From NCBI RefSeq assembly GCF_051014685.1, contig NW_027478385.1, positions 9,796,001 to 9,860,000 on the forward strand: a stretch of DNA of 64,000 bases, written 5' to 3'. Shown piece after piece: positions 48,396-61,800 of this stretch. The first letter of the stretch is position 1. Every line of letters starts with the position of its first letter. The notes beneath the pieces are model-generated. The model saw nothing but the letters and a program-made list of their open reading frames with translations. It searched no databases and was not told the DNA's origin. The position numbers and the translations under genes are program-made. The stretch comes from Ptiloglossa arizonensis. Lineage: Eukaryota; Arthropoda; Insecta; Hymenoptera; Colletidae.

Positions 48396-51300
48396 TCTAC
48401 TTTCAGATGCAACAGGAATTTTTGGGTTAGGTCATTCCATTCGCGAGATATGGGAATTTGAAACCAAGAAATGGTTGAGAAGGCAAAAAATTTTTCGCAA
48501 TTCTGCTGCACCAAACGCTTAACCAGAGTGGCCTAGGGAAAAAATACACATACGTTTGTAATCGGGCGAGTTTCTACTTTCAGATGCAACAGGAATTTTT
48601 GGGTTAGGTCAATCCGTTCGCGAGATATGGAAGTTTGAAGCCAAGAAATGGTAGAGAAGGCAAAAAATTTTTCACAATTCTGCTGCTCCAAACGCTTAAC
48701 CAGAATGGCCTAGGCAAAAAATACACATAGCGTTGTAATCGGGCGAGTTTCTACTTTCGGATGCAATAGGAATTTTTGGGTTAGGTCAATCCGTTCGCGA
48801 GATATGGGAGTTTGAAGCTAAGAAATGGTTGAGAACAGAACAAATTTTTCGCAATTCTGCTGCTCCAAACGCTTAACCAGAATGGCCTAGGGAAAAAATA
48901 CGCATACCGTTGTAATCGGGCGAGTTTCTGATTTCAGACGCAGCAGAATTATTGGGTTTGGTCAATCCGTTCGCGAGATATGGGACTTTGAAGCTAAGAA
49001 ACGGTTAAGAAGGCAACAAATTTTTCGCAATTCTGCTGCTCCAAACGCTTAACCAGAATGGCCTAGGGAAAAAATACACATACCGTTGTAATCGGGCGAG
49101 TATCTACTTTCAGACGCAACAGGAACTTTTGGGTTAGGTCAATCCGTTCGCGAGATATGGGAGTCTGAAGCTAAGAAATGGTTGGGAAGGCAAAAAATTT
49201 TTCGCAATTCTGCTGCTCCAAACGCTTAACCAGAATGGCCTAGGGAAAAAATACAGATACCGTTGTAATCGGGCGAGTTTCTACTTTCAGATGCAATAGG
49301 AATTTTTGGGTTAGGTCAATCCATTCGCGAGATATGGGAATTTGAAACCAAGAAATGGTTGAGAAGGAAAAAAATTTTTCGCAATTCTGCTGCTCCAAAC
49401 GCTTAACCAGAGTGGCCTAGGGAAAAAATACACATACGTTTGTAATCGGGCGAGTTTCTACTTTCAGATGCAACAGGAATTTTTGGGTTAGGTCAATACG
49501 TTCGCGAGATATGGGAGTTTGAAGCCAAGAAATGGTAGAGAAGGCAAAAAATTTTTCACAATTCTGCTGCTCCAAACGCTTAACCGGAATGGCCTAGGCA
49601 AAAAATACACATAGCGTTGTAATCGGGCGAGTTTCTACTTTCGGATGCACTAGGAATTTTTGGGTTAGGTCAATCCGTTCGCGAGATATGGGAGTTTGAA
49701 GCCAAAAAATGGTTGAGAAGGCAAAAAATTTTTCGCAATTCTGCTGCTCCAAACGCTTAACCAGAATGGCCTCAGGGAAAAATACACGTATCGTTGTAAT
49801 CGGGCGAGTTTCTACTTTCAAATGCAATAGGAATTTTTGGGTTAGGCCAATCCGTTCGCGCGATATGGGAGTTTGAAGCCAAGAAATGGTTGAGAAGGCA
49901 AAAAATTTTTCGCAATTCTGCTGCTCCAAACGCTTAACCAGAATGGCCTAGGGAAAAAATACACATACCGTTGTAATCGGGCCAGTTTCTACTTTCAGAT
50001 GCAATAGGAATTTTTGGGTTAGGTCAATCCGTTCGCGAGATATGGGAGTTTGAAGCTAAGAAATGGTTGAGAACAGAACAAATTTTTCGCAATTCTGCTG
50101 CTCCAAACGCTTAACCAGAATGGCCTAGGGAAAAAATACGCATACCGTTGTAATCGGGCGAGTTTCTGATTTCAGACGCAGCAGAAATTATTGGGTTTGG
50201 TGAATCCGTTCGCGAGATATGGGACTTTGAAGCTAAGAAACGGTTGAGAAGGCAACAAATTTTTCGCAATTCTGCTGCTCCAAACGCTTAACCAGAATGG
50301 CCTAGGGAAAAAATACACATACCGTTGTAATCGGGCGAGTATCTACTTTCAGACGCAACAGGAACTTTTGGGTTAGGTCAATCCGTTCGCGAGATATGGG
50401 AGTCTGAAGCCAAGAAATGGTTGGGAAGGCAAAAAATTTTTCGCAATTCTGCTGCTCCAAACGCTTAACCAGAATGGCCTAGGGAAAAAATACACATACC
50501 GTTGTAATCGGGTGAGTTTCTACTTTCAGATGCAATAGGAATTTTTGGCTTAGGTCAATCCGTTCGCGAGATATGGGAATTTGAAGCGAAGAAATGGTTG
50601 AGAAGGCAAAAAATTTTTCTCAATTCTGCTGCTCCAAACGCTTAACCAGAATGGCCTAGGGAAAAAATACACATACCGTTGTAATCGGGCGAGTTTCTAA
50701 TTTCAGACGCAGCAGGAATTTTTGGGTTTGGTCAATCCGTTCGCGAGATATGGGACTTTGAAGCTAAGAAATGGTTGAGAAGGCAACAAATTTTTCGCAA
50801 TTCTGCTGCTCCAAACGCTTAACCAGAATGGCCTAGGGAAAAAATACACATACCGTTGTAATCGGGCGAGTTTCTACTTTCAGATGCAATAGGAATATTT
50901 GGGCTAGGTCAATCCGTTCGTGAGATATGGGAGTTTGACGCCAAGAAATGGTTGAGAAGGCAAACAATTTTTCGCAATTCTGCTGCTCCAAACGCTTAAC
51001 CAGAATGGCCTAGGGAAGAAATACACATACCGCTGTAATCGGGCGAGTTTCTACTTTCAGATGCAATAGGAATTTTTGGGTTAGGTCAATCCGTTCGCGA
51101 GATATGGGAGTTTGAATCCAAGAAATGGTTGAGAAGGCAAAAAATTTTTCGCAGTCCTACTGCTCCAAACGCTTAACCAGAATGGCCTAGGGAAGAAATA
51201 CACATACCGCTGTAATCGGGCGAGTTTCTACTTTCAGATGCAATAGGAATTTTTGGGTTAGGTCAATCCGTTCGCGAGATATGGGACTTTGAGGCTAAGA

Positions 51301-52414
51301 AATGGTTGACAAGACAACAAATTTTTCGCACTTTTGCTGCTCCAATCGCTTAACCAGAATGGCCTAAGGGAAAAATACACACACCGTTGTAATTGGGCGA
51401 GTTTCTACTTTCAGATGCAACAGGAATCTTTGGGTTAGGTCAATCCGTTCGCGAGATATTGGAGTCTGAAGCCAAGAAATGGTTGGGAAGGCAAAAAATT
51501 TTTCGCAATTCTGCTGCTCCAAACGCGTAACCAGAATGGCCTAGGGAAAAAATACAGATACCGTTGTAATCGGGCGAGTTTCTACTTTCAGATGCAATAG
51601 GAATTTTTGGGTTAGGTCAATCCATTCGCGAGATATGGGAATTTGAAACCAAGAAATGGTTGAGAAGGCAAAAAAATTTTCGCAATTCTGCTGCTCCAAA
51701 CGCTTAACCAGAGTGGCCTAGGGAAAAAATACACATACGTTTGTAATCGGGCGAGTTTCTACTTTCAGATGCAACAGGAATTTTTGGGTTAGGTCAATCC
51801 GTTCGCGAGATATGGGAGTTTGAAGCCAAGAAATGGTAGAGAAGGCAAAAAATTTTTCCCAATTCTGCTGCTCCAAACGCTTAACCAGAATGGCCTAGGC
51901 AAAAAATACACACAGCGTTGTAATCGGGCGAGTTTCTACTTTCGGATGCAATAGGAATTTTTGGGTTAGGTCAATCCGTTCGCGAGATATGGGAGTTTGA
52001 AGCCAAAAAATGGTTGAGAAGGCAAAAAATTTTTCGCAATTCTGCTGCTCCAAACGCTTAACCAGAATGGCCTCAGGGAAAAATACACGTATCGTTGTAA
52101 TCGGGCGAGTTTCTACTTTCAAATGCAATAGGAATTTTTGGGTTATGCCAATCCGTTCGCGCGATATGGGAGTTTGAAGCCAAGAAATGGTTGAGAAGGC
52201 AAAAAATTTTTCGCAATTCTGCTGCTCCAAACGCTTAACCAGAATGGCCTAGGGAAAAAATACACATACCGTTGTAATCGGGCGAGCTTCAACTTTCAGA
52301 TGCAATAGGAATTTTTGGGTTAGGTCAATCCGTTCGCGAGATATGGGAGTTTGAAACCAAAGAATGGTTGAGATGGCAAAAAATTTTTCGCAATTCTGCT
52401 GCTCCAAACGCTTA
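48396..52414 (+). repeat. C-type block with long-range copies of 12-15 kb
   Basis: 48.40-49.03 kb matches 12.12-12.75 kb (shared ctgctgcaccaaacg, offset 36280). About 50.13-52.41 kb matches 12.97-15.25 kb at a constant 37164-bp offset, with shared rare variants ggtttggtgaatccg, ttcgtgagatatggg with tttgacgcc, and gcttcaactttc. The few differences include ggtccatcc/ggtcaatcc, gtttccac/gtttctac and ttcacaatt/ttcccaatt. No perfect CENP-B-box core was found. Confidence 0.83.
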
Positions 52415-52984
52415 ACAAGAGTGGCCTAGGGAAAAAATACACATACCTTTGTAATCGGGCGAGTTTCTACTTTCAGATGCAACAGGAATTTTTGGGTTAG
52501 GTCAATCCGTTCGCGAGATATGGGAGTTTGAAGCTAAGAAATGGTTGAGAAGACAACAAATTTTTCGCACTTCTGCTGCTTCAAACGCTTAACCAGAATG
52601 GCCTAGGGAAAAAATACACATACCGTTGTAATCGGGCGAGTTTCTAATTTCAGATGCAATAGGAATTTTTGGGTTAGGTCAATCTGTTCGCGAGATATGG
52701 GAGTTTGAAGCCAAGAAATGGTAGAGAAGGCAAAAAATTTTTCACATATCTGCTGCTCCAAACGCTTACCCAGAATGGCCTAGGGAAAAAATTCACATAC
52801 TGTTGTAATCGGGCGAGTTTCTACTTTCAGATGCAATAGGAATTTTTGGGTTAGGTCAATCCGTTCGCGAGATATGGGACTTTGAAGCTAAGAAATGGTT
52901 GACAAGACAATAAATTTTTCGCACTTCTGCTGCTCCAACCGCTTAACCAGAATGGCCTAAGGGAAAAATACCAGTACCGTTCTA
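52415..52984 (+). repeat. Diverged monomers at the C-to-B junction
   Basis: Three to four monomers with many private changes: ctgcttcaaacg, atctgttcgcg, cacatatctgctg, gcttacccag, aaattcacatactg, and taccagtaccgttc. They still align over the full 177 bp but fit none of the HOR-A, B or C types. Relatives of some of them (gcttacccag, cacatttctg) reappear at 59.8 and 63.2 kb. Confidence 0.75.
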
Positions 52985-54576
52985 ATCGGGCGAGTTTCTA
53001 CTTTCAGATGCAATAGGAATTTTTGGGTTAGGTCAATCCGTTCGCGAGATATGGGAGTTCGAAGCCAAGAAATGGTAGAGAAGGCAAAAAATTTTTCACA
53101 ATTCTGCTGCTCCAAACGCTTAACCAGAATGGCCTAGCAAAAAATACACATAGCGTTGTAATCGGGCGAGTTTCTACTTTCGGATGCAATAGGAATTTTT
53201 GGGTTAGGTCAATCCGTTCGCGAGATATGGGAGTTTGAAACCAAAAAATGGTTGAGAAGGCAAAAAATTTTTCGCAATTCTGCTGCTCCAAACGCTTAAC
53301 CAGAATGGCCTCAGGGAAAAATACACGTATCGTTGTAATCGGGCGAGTTTCTACTTTCAAATGCAATAGGAATTTTTAGGTTAGGTCAATCCGTTCGCGA
53401 GATATGGAAGTTTGAAGCCAAGAAATGGTTGGGAAGGCAAAAAATTTTTCGCAATTCTGCTGCTCCAAACGCTTAACCAGAATGGACTAGGGAAAAAATA
53501 CATATACCGTTGTAATCGGGCGAGTTTCTACTTTCAGACGCAGCAGGAATTTTTGGGTTTGGTCAATCCGTTCGCGAGATATGGGACTTTGAAGCTAAGA
53601 AATGGTTGACAAGACAATAAATTTTTCGCACTTTTGCTGCTCCAATCGCTTAACCAGAATGGCCTCAGGGAAAAATACACGTACCGTTGTAATCGGGCGA
53701 GTTTCTACTTTCAGATGCAATAGGAATTTTTGGGTTAGGTCAATCCGTTCGCGAGATATGGGAGTTTGAAACCAAAAAATGGTTGAGAAGGCAAAAAATT
53801 TTTCGCAATTCTGCTGCTCCAAACGCTTAACCAGAATGGCCTAGGGAAAAAATACACATACCGTTGTAATCGGGCGAGTTTCTATTTTCAGACGCAACAG
53901 GAATTTTTGGATTAGGTCAATCCGTTCGCGAGATATGGGAGTTTGAAGCCAAGAAATGGTTGAGAAGGCAAAAAATTTTTCGCAATTCTGCTGCTCCAAA
54001 CGCTTAACCAGAATGGCCTAGGGAAAAAATACACATACCGTTGTAATCGGGCGAGTTTCTACTTTCAGATGCAATAGGAATTTTTGGGTTAGGTCAATCC
54101 GTTCGCGAGATATGGGAGTTTGAAGCCAAGAAATGGTAGAGAAGGCAAAAAATTTTTCACAATTCTGCTGCTCCAAACGCTTAACCAGAATGGCCTCGGC
54201 AAAAAATACACATAGCGTTGTAATCGGGCGAGTTTCTACTTTCGGATGCAATAGGAATTTTTGGGTTAGGTCAATCCGTTCGCGAGATATGGGAGTTTGA
54301 AGCCAAAAAATGGTTGAGAAGGCAAAAAATTTTTCGCAATTCTGCTGCTCCAAACGCTTAACCAGAATGGCCTCAGGGAAAAATACACGTATCGTTGTAA
54401 TCGGGCGAGTTTCTACTTTGAAATGCAATAGGAATTTTTGGGTTAGGCCAATCCGTTCGCGCGATATGGGAGTTTGAAGCCAAGAAATGGTTGAGAAGGC
54501 AAAAAACTTTTCGCAATTCTGCTGCTCCAAACGCTTAACCAGAATGGCCTAGGGAAAAAATACACATACCGTTGTA
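52985..54576 (+). repeat. 1592-bp 9-monomer HOR-D, copy 1
   Basis: Nine monomers: gagttcgaag with ggtagagaagg; cctagcaaaa; cctcaggg with atttttaggttagg; ggactaggg; ctccaatcgc; ctattttcagacgc with ggattagg; a plain unit; cctcggcaaa; and cctcaggg with ctttgaaatgc and aaaaacttttcgc. One unit is a base short, giving 9 x 177 minus 1. It begins just after the ttctaatcggg variant. Confidence 0.9.
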
Positions 54577-56168
54577 ATCGGGCGAGTTTCTACTTTCAGA
54601 TGCAATAGGAATTTTTGGGTTAGGTCAATCCGTTCGCGAGATATGGGAGTTCGAAGCCAAGAAATGGTAGAGAAGGCAAAAAATTTTTCACAATTCTGCT
54701 GCTCCAAACGCTTAACCAGAATGGCCTAGCAAAAAATACACATAGCGTTGTAATCGGGCGAGTTTCTACTTTCGGATGCAATAGGAATTTTTGGGTTAGG
54801 TCAATCCGTTCGCGAGATATGGGAGTTTGAAACCAAAAAATGGTTGAGAAGGCAAAAAATTTTTCGCAATTCTGCTGCTCCAAACGCTTAACCAGAATGG
54901 CCTCAGGGAAAAATACACGTATCGTTGTAATCGGGCGAGTTTCTACTTTCAAATGCAATAGGAATTTTTAGGTTAGGTCAATCCGTTCGCGAGATATGGA
55001 AGTTTGAAGCCAAGAAATGGTTGGGAAGGCAAAAAATTTTTCGCAATTCTGCTGCTCCAAACGCTTAACCAGAATGGACTAGGGAAAAAATACATATACC
55101 GTTGTAATCGGGCGAGTTTCTACTTTCAGACGCAGCAGGAATTTTTGGGTTTGGTCAATCCGTTCGCGAGATATGGGACTTTGAAGCTAAGAAATGGTTG
55201 ACAAGACAATAAATTTTTCGCACTTTTGCTGCTCCAATCGCTTAACCAGAATGGCCTCAGGGAAAAATACACGTACCGTTGTAATCGGGCGAGTTTCTAC
55301 TTTCAGATGCAATAGGAATTTTTGGGTTAGGTCAATCCGTTCGCGAGATATGGGAGTTTGAAACCAAAAAATGGTTGAGAAGGCAAAAAATTTTTCGCAA
55401 TTCTGCTGCTCCAAACGCTTAACCAGAATGGCCTAGGGAAAAAATACACATACCGTTGTAATCGGGCGAGTTTCTATTTTCAGACGCAACAGGAATTTTT
55501 GGATTAGGTCAATCCGTTCGCGAGATATGGGAGTTTGAAGCCAAGAAATGGTTGAGAAGGCAAAAAATTTTTCGCAATTCTGCTGCTCCAAACGCTTAAC
55601 CAGAATGGCCTAGGGAAAAAATACACATACCGTTGTAATCGGGCGAGTTTCTACTTTCAGATGCAATAGGAATTTTTGGGTTAGGTCAATCCGTTCGCGA
55701 GATATGGGAGTTTGAAGCCAAGAAATGGTAGAGAAGGCAAAAAATTTTTCACAATTCTGCTGCTCCAAACGCTTAACCAGAATGGCCTCGGCAAAAAATA
55801 CACATAGCGTTGTAATCGGGCGAGTTTCTACTTTCGGATGCAATAGGAATTTTTGGGTTAGGTCAATCCGTTCGCGAGATATGGGAGTTTGAAGCCAAAA
55901 AATGGTTGAGAAGGCAAAAAATTTTTCGCAATTCTGCTGCTCCAAACGCTTAACCAGAATGGCCTCAGGGAAAAATACACGTATCGTTGTAATCGGGCGA
56001 GTTTCTACTTTGAAATGCAATAGGAATTTTTGGGTTAGGCCAATCCGTTCGCGCGATATGGGAGTTTGAAGCCAAGAAATGGTTGAGAAGGCAAAAAACT
56101 TTTCGCAATTCTGCTGCTCCAAACGCTTAACCAGAATGGCCTAGGGAAAAAATACACATACCGTTGTA
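54577..56168 (+). repeat. 1592-bp 9-monomer HOR-D, copy 2
   Basis: Immediately follows copy 1 and repeats every diagnostic variant, including gagttcgaag, atttttaggttagg, cctcggcaaa, ctttgaaatgc and aaaaacttttcgc. I noticed no difference while reading, although I did not compare every base. Such similarity means either a very recent duplication or an assembly artefact. A third, partial and more diverged relative follows at about 56.2-57.0 kb. Confidence 0.9.
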
Positions 56169-58800
56169 ATCGGGCGAGTTTCTACTTTCAGATGCAATAG
56201 GAATTTTTGGGTTAGGTCAATCCGTTCGCGAGATATGGGAGTTTGAAGCCAAGAAATGGTAGAGAAGGCAAAAAATTTTTCACAATTCTGCTGCTCCAAA
56301 CGCTTAACCAGAATGGCCTAGGCAAAAAATACACATAGCGTTGTAATCGGACGAGTTTCTACTTTCGGATGCAATAGGAATTTTTGGGTTAGGTCAATCC
56401 GTTCGCGAGGTATGGGAGTTTGAAGCCAAGAAATGGTTGAGAAGGCAAAAAATTTTTCGCAATTCTGCTGCTCCAAACGCTTAACCAGAATGGCCTAGGG
56501 AAAAAATACACATACCGTTGTAATCGGGCGAGTTTCTACTTTCAGATGCAATACGAATTTTTGGGTTAGGTCAATCCGTTCGCGAGATATGGGAGTTTGA
56601 AGCCAAGAAATGGTAGAGAAGGCAAAAAATTTTTCACAATTCTGCTGCTCCAAACGCTTAACCAGAATGGCCTCGGCAAAAAATACACATAGCGTTGTAA
56701 TCGGGCGAGTTTCTACTTTCGGATGCAATAGGAATTTTTGGGTTAGGTCAATCCGTTCGCGAGATATGGGAGTTTGAAGCCAAAAAATGGTTGAGAAGGC
56801 AAAAAATTTTTCGCAATTCTGCTGCTCCAAACGCTTAACCAGAATGGCCTCAGGGAAAAATACACGTATCGTTGTAATCGGGCGAGTTTCTACTTTCAAA
56901 TGCAATAGGAATTTTTGGGTTAGGCCAATCCGTTCGCGCGATATGGGAGTTTGAAGCCAAGAAATGGTTGAGAAGGCAAAAAATTTTTCGCAATTCTGCT
57001 GCTCCAAACGCTTCACCAGAATGGCCTAGGGAAAAAATACACATACCGTTGTAATCGGGCGAGTTTCTACTATCAGATGCAATAGGAATTTTTGGGTTAT
57101 GTCAATCCGTTCGCGAGATATGGGAGTTTGAAACCAAAAAATGGTTGAGAAGGCAAAAAATTTTTCGCAATTCTGCTGCTCCAAACGCTTAACCAGAATG
57201 GCCTCAGGGAAAAATACACGTATCATTGTAATCGGGCGAGTTTCTACTTTCAAATGCATCAGGAATTTTTGGGTTAGGCCAATCCGTTCGCGCGATATGG
57301 GAGTTTGAATCCAAGAAATGGTTGAGAAGGCAAAAAATTTTTCGCAATTCTGCTGCTCCAAACGCTTAACCAGAATGGCCTAGGGAAAAAATACACATAC
57401 CGTTGTAATCAGGCGAGTTTCTACTTTCAGATGCAATAGGAATTTTTGGGTTAGGTCAATCCGTTCGCGAGATATGGGAGTTTGAAGCCAAGAAATGGTA
57501 GAGAAGGCAAAAAATTTTTCACAATTCTGCTGCTCCAAACGCTTAACCAGAATGGCCTAGGCAAAAAATACACATAGCGTTGTAATCGGGCGAGTTTCTA
57601 CTTTCGGATGCAATAGGAATTTTTGGGTTAAGTCAATCCGTTCGCGAGGTATGGGAGTTTGAAACCAAAAAATGGTTGAGAAGGCTAAAAATTTTTCACA
57701 ATTCTGCTGCTCCAAACGCTTAACCAGAATGGACTAGGGAAAAAATACATATACCGTTGTAATCGGGCGAGTTTCTACTTTCAGACGCAGCAGGAATTTT
57801 TGGGTTTGGTCAATCCGTTCGCGAGATATGGGAGTTTGAAGCCAAGAAATGGTAGAGAAGGCAAAAAATTTTTCACAATTCTGCTGCTCCATACGCTGAA
57901 CCAGAATGGCCTAGGCAAAAAATACACATAGCGTTGTAATCGGGCGAGTTTCTACTTTCGGATGCAATAGGAATTTTTGGGTTAGGTCAATCCGTTCGCG
58001 AGATATGGGAGTTTGAAACCAAAAAATGGTTGAGAAGGCAAAAAATTTTTCGCAATTCTGCTGCTCCAAACGCTTAACCAGAATGGCCTCAGGGAAAAAT
58101 ACAAGTATCGTTGTAATCGGGCGAGTTTCTACTTTCAAATGCAATAGGAATTTTTGGATTAGGCCAATCCGTTCGCGCGATATGGGAGTTTGAAGCCAAG
58201 AAATGGTTGGGAAGGCAAAAAATTTTTCGCAATTCTGCTGCTCCAAACGCTTAACCAGAATGGACTAGGGAAAAAATACATACACCGTTGTAAACGGGCG
58301 AGTTTCTACTTTCAGACGCAGCAGGAATTTTTGGGTTTGGTCAATCCGTTCGCGAGATATGGGACTTTGAAGCTAAGAAATGCTTGACAAGACAATAAAT
58401 TTTTCGCACTTTTGCTGCTCCAATCGCTTAACCAGAGTGGCCTCAGGGAAAAATACACGTACCGTTGTAATCGGGCGAGCTTCTACTTTCAGATGCAATA
58501 GGAATTTTTGGGTTAGGTCAATCCGTTCGCGAGATATGGGAGTTTGAAACCAAAAAATGGTTGAGAAGGCAAAGAATTTTTCGCAATTCTGCTGCTCCAA
58601 ACGCTTAACCAGAGTGGCCTAGGGAAAAAATACACATACCGTTGTAATCGGGCGAGCTTCTACTATCAGATGCAATAGGAATTTTTGGGTTAGGTCAATC
58701 CGTTCGCGAGATATGGGAGTTTGAAGCCAAGAAATGGTTGAGAAGGCAAAAAATTTTTCGCAATTCTGCTGCTCCAAACGCTTAACCAGAATGGCCTAGG
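56169..58800 (+). repeat. B/D-type monomers with a segment shared with 61.4 kb
   Basis: Starts as a diverged relative of HOR-D (cctcggcaaa at about 56.67 kb but caaatgcaa and aaaaaattttt where the tandem copies have the derived forms). The piece 57108-57712 recurs at 61355-61959, offset 4247, with gtatcattg, caaatgcatcagg, gtaatcaggcg, gggttaagtc, cgaggtatggg and ggctaaaaattttt shared. From 57.7 to 58.6 kb come ggactaggg and ctccaatcgc B-type monomers with new changes (gtaaacggg, atgcttgac). Confidence 0.8.
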
Positions 58801-61800
58801 GAAAAAACACACATACCGTTGTATTCGGGCGAGTTTCTACTTTCAGATGCAACAGGAATTTTTGGGTTAGGTCAATCCGTTCGCGAGATATGGGAATTTG
58901 AAGCGAAGAAATGGTTGAGAAGGCAAAAAATTTTTCGCAATTCTGCTGCTCCAAACGCTTAACCAGAATGGCCTAGGGAAAAAATACACATACCGTTGTA
59001 ATCGGGCGAGTTCCTAATTTCAGACGCAGCAGGAATTTTTGGCTTTGGTCAATCCGTTCGCGAGATATGGGACTTTGAAGCTAAGAAATGGTTGAGAAGG
59101 CAACAAATTTTTCGCAATTCTGCTGCTCCAAACGCTTAACCAGAATGGCCTAGGGAAAAAATACACATACCGTTGTAATCGGGCGAGTTTCTACTTTCAG
59201 ATGCAACAGGAATTTTTGGGCTAGGTCAATCCGTTCGCTAGATATGGGAGTTTGAAGCCAAGAAATGGTTGAGAAGGCAAAAAATTTTTCGCAATTCTGC
59301 TGCTCCAAACGCTTAAACAGAATGGCCTAGGGAAGAAATACACATACCGCTGTAATCGGGCGAGTTTCTACTTTCAGATGCAATAGGAATTTTTGGGTTA
59401 GGTCAATCCGTTCGCGAGATATGGGACTTTGAAGCTAAGAAATGGTTGACAAGACAATAAATTTTTCGCACTTCTGCTGCTCCAACCGCTTAACCAGAAT
59501 GGCCTAAGGGAAAAATACCCGTACCGTTGTAATCGGGCGAGTTTCTACTTTCAGATGCAATAGGAATTTTTGGGTTAGGTCAATCCGTTCGCGAGATATG
59601 GGAGTTTGAAGCCAAGAAATGGTAGAGAAGGCAAAAAATTTTTCACAATTCTGCTGCTCCAAGCGCTTATCCAGAATGGCCTAGGCAAAAAATACACATA
59701 GCGTTGTAATCGGGCGAGCTTCTACTTTCAGATGCAATAGGAATTTTTGGGTTAGGTCAATCTGTTCGCGAGATGTGGGACTTTGAAGCCAAGAAATGGT
59801 AGAGAAGGCAAAAAATTTTTCACATTTCTGCTGCTCCAAACGCTTACCCAGAATGGCCTAGGGAAAAAATACACATTCCGTTGTAATCGGGCGAGTTTCT
59901 ACTTTCAGATGCAATAGGAATTTTTGGATTAGGTCAATCCGTTCGCGAGATATGGGAGTTTGAAACCAAAAAATGGTTGAGAAGGCAAAAAATTTTTCGC
60001 AATTCTGCTGCTCCAAACGCTTAAACAGAATGGCCTAGGGAAAAAATACACATACCGTTGTAATCGGGCGAGTTTCTATTTTCAGACGCAAAAGGAATTT
60101 TTGGGTTAGGTCAATCCGTTCGCGAGATATGGGAGTTTGAAGCCAAGAAATGGTTGAGAAGGCAAAAAATTTTTCGCAATTCTGCTGCTCCAAACGCTTA
60201 ACCAGAATGGCCTAGGGAAAAATACACATACCGTTGTAATCGGGCGAGTTTCTACTTTCAGATGCAATAGGAATTTTTGGGTTAGGTCAATCCGTTCGCG
60301 AGATATGGGAATTTGAAGCGAAGAAATGGTTGAGAAGGCAACAAATTTTTCGCAATTCTGCTGCTCCAAACGCTAAACCAGAATGGCCTAGGGAAGAAAT
60401 ACACATACCGCTGTAATCGGGCGAGTTTCTACTTTCAGATGCAATAGGAATTTTTGGGTTAGGTCAATCCGTTCGCGAGATATGGGAGTTTGAAACCAAA
60501 AAATGGTTGAGAAGGCAAAAAATTTTTCGCCATTCTGCTGCTCCAAACGCTTAACCAGAATGGCCTCAGCGAAAAATACACGTATCGTTGTAATCGGGCG
60601 AGTTTCTACTTTCAAATGCAATAGGAATTTTTGGGTTAGGTCAATCCGTTCGCGCGATATGGGAGTTTGAAGCCAAGAAATGGTTGGGAAGGCAAAAAAT
60701 TTTTCGCAATTCTGCTGCTCCAAACGCTTAACCAGAGTGGCCTAGGGAAAAAATACACATACCTTTGTAATCGGGCGAGTTTCTACTTTCAGATGCAACA
60801 GGAATTTTTGGGTTAGGTCAATCCGTTCGCGAGATATGGGAGTTTGAAACCAAAAAATGGTTGAGAAGGCAAAAAATTTTTCGCAATTCTGCTGCTCCAA
60901 ACGCTTAACCAGAATGGCCTAAGGGAAAACTACCCGTACCGTTGTAATCGGGCGAGTTTCTAGTTTCAGATGCAATAGGAATTTTTGGGTTAGGTCAATC
61001 CCTTCGCGAGATATGGGACTTTGAAGCAAAGAAATGGTTGACAAGACAATAAATTTTTCGCACTTTTGCTGCTCCAATCGCTTAACCAGAACGGCCTCAG
61101 GGAAAAATACACGTACAGTTGTAATCGGGCGAGCTTCTACTTTCAGATGCAATAGGAACTTTTGGGTTAGGTCAATCCGTTCGCGAGATATGGGAGTTTG
61201 AAACCAAAAAATGGTTGAGAAGGCAAAAAATTTTTCGCAATTCTGCTGCTCCAAACGCTTAACCAGAATGGCCTAGGGAAAAAATACACATACCGTTGTA
61301 ATCGGGCGAGTTCCTAATTTCAGACGCAGCAGGAATTTTTGGGTTAGGTCAATCCGTTCGCGAGATATGGGAGTTTGAAACCAAAAAATGGTTGAGAAGG
61401 CAAAAAATTTTTCGCAATTCTGCTGCTCCAAACGCTTAACCAGAATGGCCTCAGGGAAAAATACACGTATCATTGTAATCGGGCGAGTTTCTACTTTCAA
61501 ATGCATCAGGAATTTTTGGGTTAGGCCAATCCGTTCGCGCGATATGGGAGTTTGAATCCAAGAAATGGTTGAGAAGGCAAAAAATTTTTCGCAATTCTGC
61601 TGCTCCAAACGCTTAACCAGAATGGCCTAGGGAAAAAATACACATACCGTTGTAATCAGGCGAGTTTCTACTTTCAGATGCAATAGGAATTTTTGGGTTA
61701 GGTCAATCCGTTCGCGAGATATGGGAGTTTGAAGCCAAGAAATGGTAGAGAAGGCAAAAAATTTTTCACAATTCTGCTGCTCCAAACGCTTAACCAGAAT

